In this document: positions 8,790 to 17,217 of the stretch, in pieces
How the letters are laid out: each line of letters starts with the position of its first letter
Numbering within the stretch: position 1 is the stretch's first letter
Position numbers and translations under genes: made by a program
The notes under the pieces: model-generated
What the model saw: only the letters and a program-made list of their open reading frames with translations
Databases searched by the model: none
What the model was told of the DNA's origin: nothing
From: Ornithinimicrobium sp. F0845
Lineage (GTDB): Bacteria > Actinomycetota > Actinomycetes > Actinomycetales > Dermatophilaceae
NCBI RefSeq assembly: GCF_023015765.1
Contig: NZ_JALKAL010000001.1
Span: 295,478-359,477, forward strand
Length of the DNA stretch: 64,000 nt
Reading direction: 5' to 3'

Positions 8790-8822
8790 GTTCACCTGGT
8801 GTGCGGGAACCGTTAACCCAGG
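8790..8822. promoter_or_regulatory. PHO-box-like repeat between senX3 and phoU
   Basis: Three 11-base units lie in phase: GTTCACCTGGT (8790-8800), GTGCGGGAACC (8801-8811) and GTTAACCCAGG (8812-8822). The first and third match the GTTCACC-type direct-repeat unit of actinobacterial PHO boxes; the middle one is degenerate, as is common. The position between divergent senX3 and phoU fits autoregulation by RegX3. Confidence 0.6.
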
Positions 8823-8874
8823 GGTGACACAGTCTCCTGTGGAGTAGGACCCGACTGACACAGAGGGAGTGCGC

Positions 8875-9594
8875 GTGCGCAAGGCTTTTACCGAGGAACT
8901 GCAGTTCATCACCGACCAGCTCGTGGAGCTGTCCCGGCTGTCGGCGGCTGCGCTGCGCCAGGCGACCGAGGCGCTGATGACCGGGGACCTGGAGCTGGCC
9001 GAGTCCGTGATCTCGGCCGACGAACACATCGACGCGGTCCGGCGCGACCTCGACACCCGTGCCGTTGACGCGCTCGCCCGGCAACAGCCCGTGGCGACCG
9101 ATCTGCGCATGCTCGTGACGGCGATGCGGATGAGCGCGGACCTGGAGCGCATGGGTGATCTCGCCAGGCACGTCGCCAAGGTGGCGCGCCTGCGCTACCC
9201 GGCGCGCGTGCTCGGGGCGAGCCTCACGCCGACCTTCGCCCGGATGGCCGAGGTGGCCCAGGACCTGGTGACCGAGGCGGGGCGTATCATCCGGGAGAAC
9301 GACGTCGAGGCCGTGTCCCGGCTCATGGTCACCGACGACGAGATGGACGACCTGCACCGCGAGGTGTTCCGCACCCTGCTGTCCGAGGAGTGGGACTCCG
9401 GGGTGGAGGCCGCGATCGACGCGACGCTGCTCAGCCGCTACTACGAGCGCTTCGGCGACCATGCCGTCTCCGTCGCGCACCGGGTGGTCTACCTGGTCAC
9501 GGGCGAGTGGGGCGCGGATCACCTGGATATCGACGAGCGGCTGGACGTCACCGAGGTCAGCCAGCCCGCAGGGCTCACCCGGCCCGCGGGCTGA
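8875..9594 (+). CDS. phoU: phosphate signalling protein PhoU
   Basis: A 239-residue all-helical protein with two PhoU repeats (about residues 10-100 and 115-205). Each has the acidic metal-binding pattern seen in LRMLVTAMRMSADLERMGD and ATLLSRYYERFGDHAVSV. PhoU links the Pst phosphate transporter to the sensor kinase and represses the Pho response when phosphate is plentiful. GTG 8875 is preferred over GTG 8869 because the AGAGGGAG ribosome binding site then has normal spacing. It is divergent from senX3 across the PHO-box-like repeat. Confidence 0.95.
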   Translation: MRKAFTEELQFITDQLVELSRLSAAALRQATEALMTGDLELAESVISADEHIDAVRRDLDTRAVDALARQQPVATDLRMLVTAMRMSADLERMGDLARHVAKVARLRYPARVLGASLTPTFARMAEVAQDLVTEAGRIIRENDVEAVSRLMVTDDEMDDLHREVFRTLLSEEWDSGVEAAIDATLLSRYYERFGDHAVSVAHRVVYLVTGEWGADHLDIDERLDVTEVSQPAGLTRPAG

Positions 9595-9600
9595 GGAGGG

Positions 9601-10149
9601 CTACTGGCTCGTGTCCGTGGTGGGGACGACCACGTCACCGTAGTAGCCGTCGGGCAGGACGACCGGCGCCAGTCCCGAGTCCGCCTCGCCCTGCGAGGTC
9701 TGCACCATGAGCTCGATGACGCCGCCGGCGCGGACCGGGACGTTCGGAACGGTGACCGGTGTGCCGGCGCCGCCCGAGCCCTGGCCGTCCAACCGGACCG
9801 ATGCTCCGGGCTCCACGGTCACCGTCGGTTGCAGCGCGACCATCTGACCGTCGACGACGGCGGAGATCGTGACGTCGGCCGCCTCGCCGGTGTTGTTGAC
9901 GACCTGACCGCTGACCACCCCTGGAGCGCCGTCCCCCTCGCTGACGACCAGCAGGTCGCGCACCGCCATCGCTCCAGCATCGACCGAGACGCCGTCGGCG
10001 GGGTCGTAGCCCATATCGGTGGTGACCGGGGAGCTCATCTGGCAGGCGCTGAGGGTCAGCGCGGCCGCCAGCGCGAGCCCGGCGGCGGCCAGACGGCGGG
10101 GACGGGGGGCGAGCTGCGGGGCAGCGGTCCTGGAGATCACGGGAGCCAC
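9601..10149 (-). CDS. LpqE-like lipoprotein
   Basis: A 182-residue exported lipoprotein. It has a basic N-terminus, a hydrophobic segment (about residues 18-33) and the lipobox LSAC, with Cys about residue 36. The mature part is beta-rich with Thr/Val/Gly, similar in style to small cupredoxin-like chaperone domains, but no metal-binding His/Met cluster is evident. In M. tuberculosis the lipoprotein lpqE lies divergent from carD, followed by ispD, ispF and cysS; the same order here supports an LpqE equivalent. Function unknown. Confidence 0.7.
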   Translation of the reverse strand: MAPVISRTAAPQLAPRPRRLAAAGLALAAALTLSACQMSSPVTTDMGYDPADGVSVDAGAMAVRDLLVVSEGDGAPGVVSGQVVNNTGEAADVTISAVVDGQMVALQPTVTVEPGASVRLDGQGSGGAGTPVTVPNVPVRAGGVIELMVQTSQGEADSGLAPVVLPDGYYGDVVVPTTDTSQ

Positions 10150-10292
10150 TCTAGCGGCCCCCTCGCGCGCGCGTCAGAGACCCGTCAACCTCGGGCGGCC
10201 AGGCCGTGCCTGAACAGGGTGAATGAGCCCCGTTACTCCGCTGACCAGCACAAATGCCACGGATGTTATTACGTGATCTGCGCCACGCATGT

Positions 10293-10298
10293 TACCCT
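10293..10298 (+). promoter_or_regulatory. putative extended -10 element of carD
   Basis: TACCCT preceded by TGT (an extended -10 TGn) lies 28 bases before the carD ATG in an A+T-richer stretch. It would give a short leader that includes the GAAAGGGG ribosome binding site. No convincing -35 is seen, which suits extended -10 promoters. Confidence 0.45.
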
Positions 10299-10326
10299 TG
10301 AACTCCGCGAAAGGGGCTAACTGAAG

Positions 10327-10809
10327 ATGACGTTCAAGGTCGGCGAGACGGTTGTGTACCCGCACCACGGGGCCGCACTGATCGAAGAAATGAAGACGCG
10401 CACCATCAAGGGCGAGGAGAAACTCTACCTAAAGCTCAAGGTCGCCCAGGGTGATCTGACCATCGAGGTCCCCGCAGACAACTGCGATCTGGTCGGCGTT
10501 CGCGATGTGGTCGGCAAGGAAGGTCTGGACAAGGTGTTCGAGGTGCTGCGCGCCGAGCACACCGAGGAGCCGACCAACTGGTCCCGCCGTTACAAGGCCA
10601 ACCTGGAGAAGCTCGCCTCCGGTGACGTCATCCGCGTGGCAGAGGTCGTCCGCGACCTGTGGCGCCGCGACAAGGACCGGGGCCTGTCCACCGGTGAGAA
10701 GCGCCTGCTGAACAAGGCCCGTCAGATCCTGGTCTCCGAGCTCGCGCTCGCCGAGAAGACCAACGAGGACAAGGCCGAGGCCACGTTGGACGAGGTCCTG
10801 GCCTCCTGA
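10327..10809 (+). CDS. carD: CarD-family RNA polymerase-binding transcription factor
   Basis: A 160-residue essential actinobacterial regulator. The N-terminal Tudor-like RNA polymerase interaction domain (about residues 1-55) starts [19 protein letters not shown] and contains the [16 protein letters not shown] stretch. The C-terminal helical DNA-binding domain includes the conserved Trp in [17 protein letters not shown]. CarD stabilises open promoter complexes, including at rRNA promoters. Its length matches M. tuberculosis CarD (162). ATG 10327 has GAAAGGGG upstream. Confidence 0.97.
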   Translation: MTFKVGETVVYPHHGAALIEEMKTRTIKGEEKLYLKLKVAQGDLTIEVPADNCDLVGVRDVVGKEGLDKVFEVLRAEHTEEPTNWSRRYKANLEKLASGDVIRVAEVVRDLWRRDKDRGLSTGEKRLLNKARQILVSELALAEKTNEDKAEATLDEVLAS

Positions 10810-10838
10810 ACCCGCAGCACCGCGTCGGCGTCATCCTG

Positions 10839-12047
10839 GTGGCGGCCGGCCGGGGCACCCGCCTCGGGGCCGACCGGCCCAAGGCACTCGTGCCGATCGG
10901 GCACGGCGCCGGTGCTGAACCCCTCGTGACACACGCCCTCCGGGGCGTGTTGTCATGTCCGGACCTGTCCGATGTGGTCGTGGTCGCTCCCGCCGGCAGT
11001 ATGCCGGAGCTCACCGAGGCCGTCCGCCGTGCGGTCCCGGACGGGTCGCCGGTGCCGGTCTCCGTGGTGCCCGGTGGGGCCGAGCGCACCGACTCCGTCG
11101 CCGAGGGGCTGCGCGCGATGCCCGATGACGTCGGCATCGTCCTGGTGCACGACGCGGCCCGCGCGTTCACCCCCGCCGCGGTCTTCGAGCGTGTCGTCGC
11201 CGCGGTCCGGCACGGCCACGCGGCAGTCGTCCCGGCGGTGTCCGTCACGGACACGATCAAGGTCGCCGACGCCCGGGACCACGTGGTGGCCACCCCCGAC
11301 CGCAGCACCCTGCGGGCCGTCCAGACGCCCCAGGGGTTCCTCCGCGAGACACTCGACCGGGCTCACCGGGAGGGCCACGGTCACGCCACGGACGACGCCG
11401 GCCTGGTCGAGGCCATGGGCGGGGCGGTCTTCCTCGTCGTGGGCGACCCGCGGTCCCTCAAGGTCACCGGGCCCGAGGACCTGGCTCGTGTCGCCGCGTG
11501 GACCGAGCCCCCCGACGTCGCCCGACGACCGGTCCTGCTCGTGCTGGGCGGCCTCCCGGGCTCCGGCAAGACCACTCTCGCCCGCGCGTGGGCGCGGCAC
11601 CGCGCGGCGGCGCACGTCCGGGTGGACACGGTCGAGCAGGCGCTGGTCCGTGCCGGGACAGACCAGGTCGGACCGCAGGGATACGCCGCCGCCTACGCGG
11701 TCGCGGCCGACCAGCTCGCGCTCGGCCTCGACGTGGTCGCCGACTCGGTCAACCCGCTGCCGGAGACGCGGGCGGCCTGGCGGGAGGCAGCCACCCCCTC
11801 CGGTGCGGTCGTGCTCGAGGTGGAGCTCACCTGCACCGCCGGTGAGCACCGGGAACGCGTCGAGACGCGGGAGGCTGACATCGCCGGGCACCGGCTCCCC
11901 GGCTGGGAGTCGGTCGTGGGCAACGACTACCAGCCCTGGCCCGAGTCGCACCTGACCCTGGACACCACCAGCCGCCCAGTCGAGGCCCTGGTCGCGCAGG
12001 TCGAGGAAGCTCTTCGAGCTCGGCGCGCCGGGCGCTGCGGCTCCTGA
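10839..12047 (+). CDS. ispD: IspD (2-C-methyl-D-erythritol 4-phosphate cytidylyltransferase) fused to a P-loop kinase-like domain
   Basis: A 402-residue fusion. Residues 1-225 are IspD, the CTP-dependent third step of the MEP isoprenoid pathway: nucleotide loop AAGRGTRLGADRPKAL, VLVHDAARAFTP, VPAVSVTDTIKV, QTPQGFLRETL and the DPRSLKVTGPEDL end. Residues 235-402 are an AAA/P-loop kinase-like domain with Walker A GGLPGSGKTT, VRVDTVEQ and ADSVNP; its substrate is unknown. GTG 10839 is the first standard start, yet the usual first strand (HRVGVILV) lies just upstream in frame. A CTG at 10806 overlapping the carD stop, with GAGG ten bases before it, may be the real start. Confidence 0.88.
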   Translation: MAAGRGTRLGADRPKALVPIGHGAGAEPLVTHALRGVLSCPDLSDVVVVAPAGSMPELTEAVRRAVPDGSPVPVSVVPGGAERTDSVAEGLRAMPDDVGIVLVHDAARAFTPAAVFERVVAAVRHGHAAVVPAVSVTDTIKVADARDHVVATPDRSTLRAVQTPQGFLRETLDRAHREGHGHATDDAGLVEAMGGAVFLVVGDPRSLKVTGPEDLARVAAWTEPPDVARRPVLLVLGGLPGSGKTTLARAWARHRAAAHVRVDTVEQALVRAGTDQVGPQGYAAAYAVAADQLALGLDVVADSVNPLPETRAAWREAATPSGAVVLEVELTCTAGEHRERVETREADIAGHRLPGWESVVGNDYQPWPESHLTLDTTSRPVEALVAQVEEALRARRAGRCGS

Positions 12048-12068
12048 CGCCTGTTTGGCCAGCCTCGC

Positions 12069-13031
12069 TCACCGCACCTGCGGCATGACCTCCGCGGCGA
12101 TCAGCTCGAGGTGGTCCACGACGTCGTCGGTGAGGTCCAGCACCTGGAGGTAGACCCGCTCGATGCCGGTCCGGTCGACCCACTGACCGATCCGCTCGAC
12201 CACCTCGCCGGGCGCTCCCGCCAGACCGTTCTCCCGCAGCTCGTCGGGGTCCCGGCCGATCGCGGCCGCGCGTGAGCGGAACTGCGCCTCGTCGCGACCG
12301 ACGACCGCGGTGAGGGCCGCCGAGCGGATCATGCTCCCGGACGCGCGTCCGGCCTCCTCACACGCGTCCGCCACCCGCTGGAACTGCTCGGCGGCCTGCG
12401 GCAGCGCGACGAACGCCGTGTTGAACTCGGCGGCATAGCGTGCGGCCAGCGCGGGGGTGCGCCGCTTGCCCATACCGCCCACGATGACCGGTGGCCCGCC
12501 GGAGACGGCGTCCCGCTGCACCGGCTTGGGCAGCCCGGGCGAGTCGGTCACGGTCACGGTCGCTCCGTCATACGAGAACAGCTCTCCCACCGGGGTCCCC
12601 CACAGGCCGGTGATCACCGCCAGGGAGTCCTCGAGCAGGTCGAACCGGCCACCCACGGCGGGGAACGGGATGCCGTATGCCGTGTGCTCGTCCTCGAACC
12701 ACCCGGCACCGAGCCCGAACTCGACCCGGCCGTCGCTCATCGCGTCGACCTGGGCGACCGCGATCGCGGTCGGTCCGGGTCTCCGGAAGGTCGCGGAGGT
12801 GACCAGGGTGCCGAGGCGGATCGTCGAGGTCTCGCGGGCCAGGCCGGCCAGCGTCACCCAGGCGTCCGTCGGTCCGGGACTCCCGTCCCGGTCGCCCATC
12901 GCCAGGTAGTGGTCGGAGCGGAAGAAGGCGCCGAAGCCCGCGGCCTCGGCGGTGCGTGCCGCGCGGAGCTGCTCGTCGTAGGTGGCGCCCTGCTGGGGCT
13001 CGGTGAAGATGCGTAGGTCCACGTCCGCCAT
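12069..13031 (-). CDS. LLM-class (luciferase-like) F420-dependent oxidoreductase
   Basis: A 320-residue TIM-barrel protein of the bacterial luciferase-like superfamily, subgroup with F420 preference. It starts with [13 protein letters not shown], followed by [15 protein letters not shown] (cofactor-proximal His), [38 protein letters not shown] and [19 protein letters not shown]. The substrate is unknown. It sits on the opposite strand between ispD and ispF, which are normally adjacent, so it looks like an insertion into that operon. A GGCAGGA ribosome binding site precedes ATG 13031. Confidence 0.88.
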   Translation of the reverse strand: MADVDLRIFTEPQQGATYDEQLRAARTAEAAGFGAFFRSDHYLAMGDRDGSPGPTDAWVTLAGLARETSTIRLGTLVTSATFRRPGPTAIAVAQVDAMSDGRVEFGLGAGWFEDEHTAYGIPFPAVGGRFDLLEDSLAVITGLWGTPVGELFSYDGATVTVTDSPGLPKPVQRDAVSGGPPVIVGGMGKRRTPALAARYAAEFNTAFVALPQAAEQFQRVADACEEAGRASGSMIRSAALTAVVGRDEAQFRSRAAAIGRDPDELRENGLAGAPGEVVERIGQWVDRTGIERVYLQVLDLTDDVVDHLELIAAEVMPQVR

Positions 13032-13062
13032 CCTGCCTCAGCTGTCGCCCTACAGTGGGCTC

Positions 13063-13563
13063 ATGTCCACAGCTCCCTTCCGCGTCGGCACCGGGGTCGA
13101 CGTGCACGCCTACGCTCCGGAGGGGAGTGCCAGGGTGCTCATGCTCGGCTGCCTCGAGTGGCCGGGGGAGCGCGGCATCGAGGGTCACTCGGACGGCGAC
13201 GTCGCCGCCCACGCCGCCTGCAACGCCCTGCTGTCGGCCGCCGGACTCGGTGACCTCGGCTCGGTGTTCGGGACCGACCGCCCGCAGATGGCTGGGGCCT
13301 CGGGGGCGCAGATGCTCGACCACGTCCGCGGCCTCGTCGAGCAGGCGGGCTATGCGGTCGGCAACGTCGCGGTGCAGCTGGTCGGCGCGCGCCCGAGGGT
13401 GGGCCCGCGGCGCCAGGAGATGGAGGCCGCGATGTCCCAGGCCCTCGGTGGCGCCTCGGTCTCGGTGAGCGCGGCCACGACGGACGGGCTGGGGTTCACC
13501 GGTCGCGGTGAGGGTCTCGCCGGCATCGCGACCGCCCTGGTCTTCTCGGGCGCGGGCACCTGA
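13063..13563 (+). CDS. ispF: 2-C-methyl-D-erythritol 2,4-cyclodiphosphate synthase
   Basis: A 166-residue trimeric zinc enzyme of the MEP pathway that releases CMP from CDP-ME-2-phosphate. Signatures: [11 protein letters not shown] (metal Asp/His), the [13 protein letters not shown] metal site, [11 protein letters not shown] and the C-terminal [19 protein letters not shown] 13063 lies exactly six bases after TACAGT (13051-13056) with no ribosome binding site, which predicts its own leaderless promoter. That fits the loss of co-transcription with ispD caused by the inserted reverse gene. Confidence 0.96.
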   Translation: MSTAPFRVGTGVDVHAYAPEGSARVLMLGCLEWPGERGIEGHSDGDVAAHAACNALLSAAGLGDLGSVFGTDRPQMAGASGAQMLDHVRGLVEQAGYAVGNVAVQLVGARPRVGPRRQEMEAAMSQALGGASVSVSAATTDGLGFTGRGEGLAGIATALVFSGAGT

Positions 13564-13568
13564 CGCGG

Positions 13569-13591
13569 GAGGTCGAGGGGCCCCCGACCTC
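13569..13591 (+). terminator. hairpin after ispF
   Basis: GAGGTCG pairs with CGACCTC around a short G/C-rich loop six bases after the ispF stop. There is no T-tract, as is common for actinobacterial terminators. It lies between ispF and the convergent membrane-protein gene. Confidence 0.55.
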
Positions 13592-13634
13592 GGCGCCGCT
13601 CAGGTGAATGCGAGCGTCCCGATGCCACCGTCGG

Positions 13635-14039
13635 TCAGGCGAACGCGAGAGCACTCAGGACGCCACCTGGCCACCACAGCCACCAGCCGACCGCGCGCCT
13701 CGCCAGGCATCCCCACCGGTGCCCGCGGAGCAGGTGCACGAGGGTGGTGACCACCAGGGACACCACGGGCAGGAGCATGATGACGAGGCCGCCGACGGGC
13801 CGGCCCGGGTAGAGCTCCAGCCCGATGAACACCACGAGGGTGTAGAGGCCGAGCGTCAGGACCGGGATGAGCACGAAGTTGGCCACGCCGGACCAGAACC
13901 CGTGGTGGCGTGTGTCGACCTCCCGGCCGCACGGGCACAGTGCCCGACCCACGCCGATCCTGCCGGGCCTCCCGCTGCGCGGTGGGCGCCGGACCAGTTC
14001 TTCCCCGCGGGACGCCGACGGCGCCCTGTCCCCGCTCAT
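13635..14039 (-). CDS. hypothetical membrane protein
   Basis: A 134-residue protein not recognised as a named family. The N-terminal 40 residues are hydrophilic and rich in Arg and Pro. The rest holds two or three hydrophobic segments: NFVLIPVLTLGLYTLVVFIG, LVIMLLPVVSLVVTTLVHLL and a weaker C-terminal one. A CPCGREVDTRHHG motif before the first segment could bind a metal, but that is speculation. ATG 14039 is used; an in-frame ATG at 14069 would add ten residues. It is convergent with ispF. Confidence 0.65.
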   Translation of the reverse strand: MSGDRAPSASRGEELVRRPPRSGRPGRIGVGRALCPCGREVDTRHHGFWSGVANFVLIPVLTLGLYTLVVFIGLELYPGRPVGGLVIMLLPVVSLVVTTLVHLLRGHRWGCLARRAVGWWLWWPGGVLSALAFA

Positions 14040-14139
14040 GGGCGACAGGATATCCGCAGGGCCGGGCACTCACCGATCGCCAGGCCGGGATGACGCACCG
14101 CGGGCGACCGCCTAGATTGGGCCAAGGCGCGCACGCGCG

Positions 14140-14160
14140 CACGTGTCACTAGTGCACGTG
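14140..14160. promoter_or_regulatory. near-perfect palindrome before the formaldehyde dehydrogenase gene
   Basis: CACGTG, then T, then the self-complementary CACTAGTG, then CACGTG form a 21-base dyad with one extra base. It overlaps two direct copies of GCACGTGTCACTA (14139-14151, 14154-14166). A 20-base alternating purine-pyrimidine tract ends inside it (about 14127-14146). It lies 32 bases before the ATG and looks like an operator. Confidence 0.55.
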
Positions 14161-14191
14161 TCACTACCGGTCACAACCCGAGGGGTCAGGA

Positions 14192-15277
14192 ATGCCAAGC
14201 ACGGTCAAGGGAGTCATCGCCCGCAGAAGGGGCGCCGAGGTCGAGCTCGTCGACATCGTCGTCCCGGATCCTGGACCGGGGGAGGCCGTGGTAAGGGTCG
14301 AGGCCTGCGGCGTGTGCCACACCGACCTGCACTACCGGGAGGGCGGCATCAACGACGAGTTCCCGTTCCTCCTGGGCCATGAGGCGGCAGGCACCGTCGA
14401 GGCCGTCGGGGAGGGAGTCACCGAGGTGGAGCCCGGTGACTTCGTGATCCTCAACTGGCGGGCGGTCTGCGGTCAGTGCCGGGCCTGCGCCAAGGGCGAG
14501 CCCTGGTACTGCTTCAACACCGCCAACGCGACCCAGAAGATGACGCTCACCGACGGCACCGAGCTGTCGCCCGCGCTGGGCATCGGCGCCTTCATCGAGA
14601 AGACGCTCGTGGCGGCCGGGCAGTGCACCAAGGTCGACCGGGAGGCCTCGGCCACTGCCGCCGGGCTCCTCGGGTGCGGGATCATGGCCGGCTTCGGTGC
14701 GGCGGTGAACACCGGCGGGGTGCGGCGCGGTGACTCGGTGGCGGTCATCGGCTGCGGCGGCGTGGGAGACGCCGCCATCGCGGGTGCGGCTCTGGCCGGC
14801 GCGACGACGATCATCGCGGTGGATGTGGACGACCGGAAGCTGGAGATTGCCACGGGCTTCGGCGCCACCCACACCGTGAACAGTTCCGGGCGTGACCCGG
14901 TCGTGGCGATCCAGGAACTCACCGACGGGTTCGGTGCCGACCTGGTCGTTGACGCCGTCGGCCGGCCGGAGACCTACAAGCAGGCCTTCTACGCGCGTGA
15001 CCTGGCCGGCACCGTCGTGCTGGTCGGGGTGCCGACGCCGGAGATGACCGTCGAGCTGCCGCTCCTGGACGTCTTCGGGCGCGGCGGGTCGCTGAAGTCC
15101 AGCTGGTACGGCGACTGCCTGCCCTCACGGGACTTCCCGATGCTCATCGACCTCTACCGTCAGGGCCGTTTCGACCTCGATGCCTTCGTCACCGAGACCA
15201 TCGGCATCGACGACGTCGAGGGGGCCTTCTCCAAGATGGAACGCGGCGAGGTGCTTCGCTCGGTGGTGGTCCTGTGA
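14192..15277 (+). CDS. mscR: S-(hydroxymethyl)mycothiol dehydrogenase (mycothiol-dependent formaldehyde dehydrogenase)
   Basis: A 361-residue zinc-dependent medium-chain alcohol dehydrogenase of class III type. It oxidises the formaldehyde-mycothiol adduct to S-formylmycothiol with NAD+. Signatures: catalytic zinc ligands in [17 protein letters not shown] and [13 protein letters not shown], structural zinc cysteines in [17 protein letters not shown], and NAD-binding GCGGVGDAA followed by VDVDDRK. The MBL-fold gene that follows overlaps its stop, the same pairing as M. tuberculosis Rv2259-Rv2260. Mycothiol itself is made via mshA in this window. The palindrome at 14140-14160 probably controls it. 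Confidence 0.93.
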   Translation: MPSTVKGVIARRRGAEVELVDIVVPDPGPGEAVVRVEACGVCHTDLHYREGGINDEFPFLLGHEAAGTVEAVGEGVTEVEPGDFVILNWRAVCGQCRACAKGEPWYCFNTANATQKMTLTDGTELSPALGIGAFIEKTLVAAGQCTKVDREASATAAGLLGCGIMAGFGAAVNTGGVRRGDSVAVIGCGGVGDAAIAGAALAGATTIIAVDVDDRKLEIATGFGATHTVNSSGRDPVVAIQELTDGFGADLVVDAVGRPETYKQAFYARDLAGTVVLVGVPTPEMTVELPLLDVFGRGGSLKSSWYGDCLPSRDFPMLIDLYRQGRFDLDAFVTETIGIDDVEGAFSKMERGEVLRSVVVL

Positions 15278-15912
15278 ACGGCGCCGGCCAGCTGCGGATC
15301 GACCACGGCGTGACCTCCGGGACCTTCAGCCTGGACGGTGGCACCTGGGACGTGGACAACAACGTGTGGGTGATCGGCGACGACCGGGAGTGTGCGGTCA
15401 TCGACGCCCCGCACGACGTGCAGAAGATCCTGGACGTCGTCGGTGGTCGCACGGTGGCCGCCATCCTCCTGACGCACGCGCACGACGACCACATCGACGC
15501 GGCCGCGGCGCTGGCCGAGGCCACGGGGGCGCCGACCTACCTCCACGCGGAGGACCGGATGCTCTGGGACCGGGTGCACTCCGACCCCCCGACCGAGGAG
15601 CTGGAGGACGGCGACACGATCGAGGTCGCGGGCACCGTGCTTCAGGTGATGCACACGCCGGGGCACACCCCCGGGGCGTGCTGCTTCCACGTGCCCGCGC
15701 TGGGGGCGGTGTTCACCGGCGACACTCTCTTCCAGGGCGGTCCGGGTGCGACCGGGCGCTCGTTCAGCGACTTCGGCACCATCGTCGACTCGATCACGCG
15801 AAGGCTGCTGACCCTTCCGCTGGACACGGTCGTGCACACCGGTCACGGCGAGACGACGACCATCGGAGCGGAGGCCCCGCACCGCCAGGAGTGGATCGAC
15901 CGCGGGCACTGA
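15274..15912 (+). CDS. MBL-fold metallo-hydrolase, partner of mycothiol formaldehyde dehydrogenase
   Basis: A 212-residue metallo-beta-lactamase-fold hydrolase with the di-zinc motif [12 protein letters not shown], then [21 protein letters not shown] and [11 protein letters not shown], a complete glyoxalase II-like ligand set. Its GTG start overlaps the dehydrogenase stop, so the two are coupled. Known family role: thioester hydrolysis. Hydrolysing S-formylmycothiol to formate and mycothiol is inferred from the fixed pairing. Confidence 0.9.
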   Translation: MNGAGQLRIDHGVTSGTFSLDGGTWDVDNNVWVIGDDRECAVIDAPHDVQKILDVVGGRTVAAILLTHAHDDHIDAAAALAEATGAPTYLHAEDRMLWDRVHSDPPTEELEDGDTIEVAGTVLQVMHTPGHTPGACCFHVPALGAVFTGDTLFQGGPGATGRSFSDFGTIVDSITRRLLTLPLDTVVHTGHGETTTIGAEAPHRQEWIDRGH

Positions 15913-16001
15913 CCCACAGCCATGGACACGGCCGTCGGCCACCGGGGCGCGGGAGAGAAGGCGCCGACCTCCTGAGCTGAACTCGCGGCTATCCTGTGGG
16001 T

Positions 16002-16328
16002 GTGCACCAGACCGACCCGCGCCGCTCCCTGCTGGGGATGCTGCTGAGCGCTGTCGTCGTCGGTGCGCTCGCGGGCATCCCCGCGGACTCCGCCACGCTG
16101 GCGGTCGGGCTCGGAGTGCTGCTGCTGGTCGGGATGGCCGTCACCACGACGGTCGCCGCGATCGCGCTGGGTGCGCCGGGCGCCGTGGTTCCGGGCGCAG
16201 GGCGGCTCCGCAGGCAGTGGGGTCGCGCTCCGATCCCGCTGCTCGACCCGGGCCTGGCGGGCAGGCCACAACCGAGGGCTCCGGGGCGCCACCCCGCGGA
16301 GGTCCTCGTGACCAGCCCTGCCCGCTGA
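16002..16328 (+). CDS. small membrane protein (DUF6412-like)
   Basis: A 108-residue protein with two hydrophobic segments (LLGMLLSAVVVGALAGIP and LAVGLGVLLLVGMAVTTTV) and a Pro/Arg-rich tail. Similar small proteins sit before actinobacterial Oxa1/YidC genes, and one follows here; the DUF6412 name is tentative. GTG 16002 is preferred over GTG 15996 because TATCCT (15990-15995) lies exactly six bases before it, which suggests a leaderless start. There is no ribosome binding site. Confidence 0.6.
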   Translation: MHQTDPRRSLLGMLLSAVVVGALAGIPADSATLAVGLGVLLLVGMAVTTTVAAIALGAPGAVVPGAGRLRRQWGRAPIPLLDPGLAGRPQPRAPGRHPAEVLVTSPAR

Positions 16329-16339
16329 TCCGCGCGCGA

Positions 16340-16380
16340 GACCCGCGCCGACTGACGCCTGACCCGCGCCGACTGATCCA
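16340..16380. repeat. two tandem 21-bp units after the DUF6412-like stop
   Basis: GACCCGCGCCGACTGA occurs at 16340-16355 and again at 16361-16376, a period of 21 bases, twelve bases after the stop codon. Each copy ends with a TGA. This is one of five similar post-stop repeats in the window. Confidence 0.9.
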
Positions 16381-16451
16381 AGCGCCGCACGCCTGATCGC
16401 CGCAGCACCTCCGAGACGCCCCCGTCCCGCTGTGCCTCCCGGAGGATCCCT

Positions 16452-17150
16452 ATGTCCTGGCTCGACCCGTTCCTGCTCCCCGTCCACCACCTGATCGACG
16501 GGACCGCCCAGTGGCTGCCGATGCCCCTGGTGATCGTCCTGCTCACCGTCCTGGTGCGGCTCGTGCTGCACCCGCTCAACCGCGCGACCTACCGTGCCAC
16601 CCTGCACCGGCAACGGATCGCACCCCAGCTGCAGGAGGTCCGGGCACGGCACGGCAAGGACCGCGAGCGGCTCCAGCGCGAGCTGCTCGAGCTCCACCAG
16701 CGGGAGGGTGTCTCACCGGTCGCGGGTTGCCTGCCCGCACTGGTCCAGCTCCCGGTGTTCTTCGTCGTCTACCGGTTGTTCGCCGCACCGGAGTTCGCCG
16801 GCCAGGTCAACTCGGTCCTGGAGCACACGATGCTCGGCGTGCCGATGACGGCCCACCTGGTGACGGCGGGCCCAGGGCTCCCCGTGTTCGTCGGGCTGCT
16901 CACCGTGTCCCTGGTGGTCGCCTTCCTGACGATGCGGCAGACCCGCGCCTACCTGGTCGAACCCGCCGCAGGTGGCGACCCGCGTCAGGCCGAGGTGGCC
17001 GCCACGATGAACCGGATCATGCCGTGGCTGTCGTTCGGCTCGGTGTTCGCGGTCGCCGTGCTCCCGCTGGGGACCGGGATCTACCTGGTGACCAGTGCCC
17101 TGTGGACGCTCGTGGAGCGGGCTGCCGTGCGACGGATGGTCAGCCTGTGA
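16452..17150 (+). CDS. YidC/Oxa1 family membrane protein insertase
   Basis: A 232-residue polytopic membrane protein of the Oxa1/YidC/Alb3 family, which inserts proteins into the cytoplasmic membrane. It has the conserved first segment LVIVLLTVLVRLVLHPLNRA, whose Arg is the hydrophilic-groove residue. A charged cytosolic coiled-coil loop follows (QLQEVRARHGKDRERLQRE), then four further hydrophobic segments starting at LVQLPVFFVVYRLF. It is shorter than the main chromosomal YidC, which lies near rnpA in most genomes, so this is probably the second paralogue. Confidence 0.85.
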   Translation: MSWLDPFLLPVHHLIDGTAQWLPMPLVIVLLTVLVRLVLHPLNRATYRATLHRQRIAPQLQEVRARHGKDRERLQRELLELHQREGVSPVAGCLPALVQLPVFFVVYRLFAAPEFAGQVNSVLEHTMLGVPMTAHLVTAGPGLPVFVGLLTVSLVVAFLTMRQTRAYLVEPAAGGDPRQAEVAATMNRIMPWLSFGSVFAVAVLPLGTGIYLVTSALWTLVERAAVRRMVSL

Positions 17151-17217
17151 GCCTCCCCTAGCGCGACCGGGCTCGGGGGGAGCAGACTTGATCCGTTCGA
17201 GCCAGGAAAGGGTCCGC

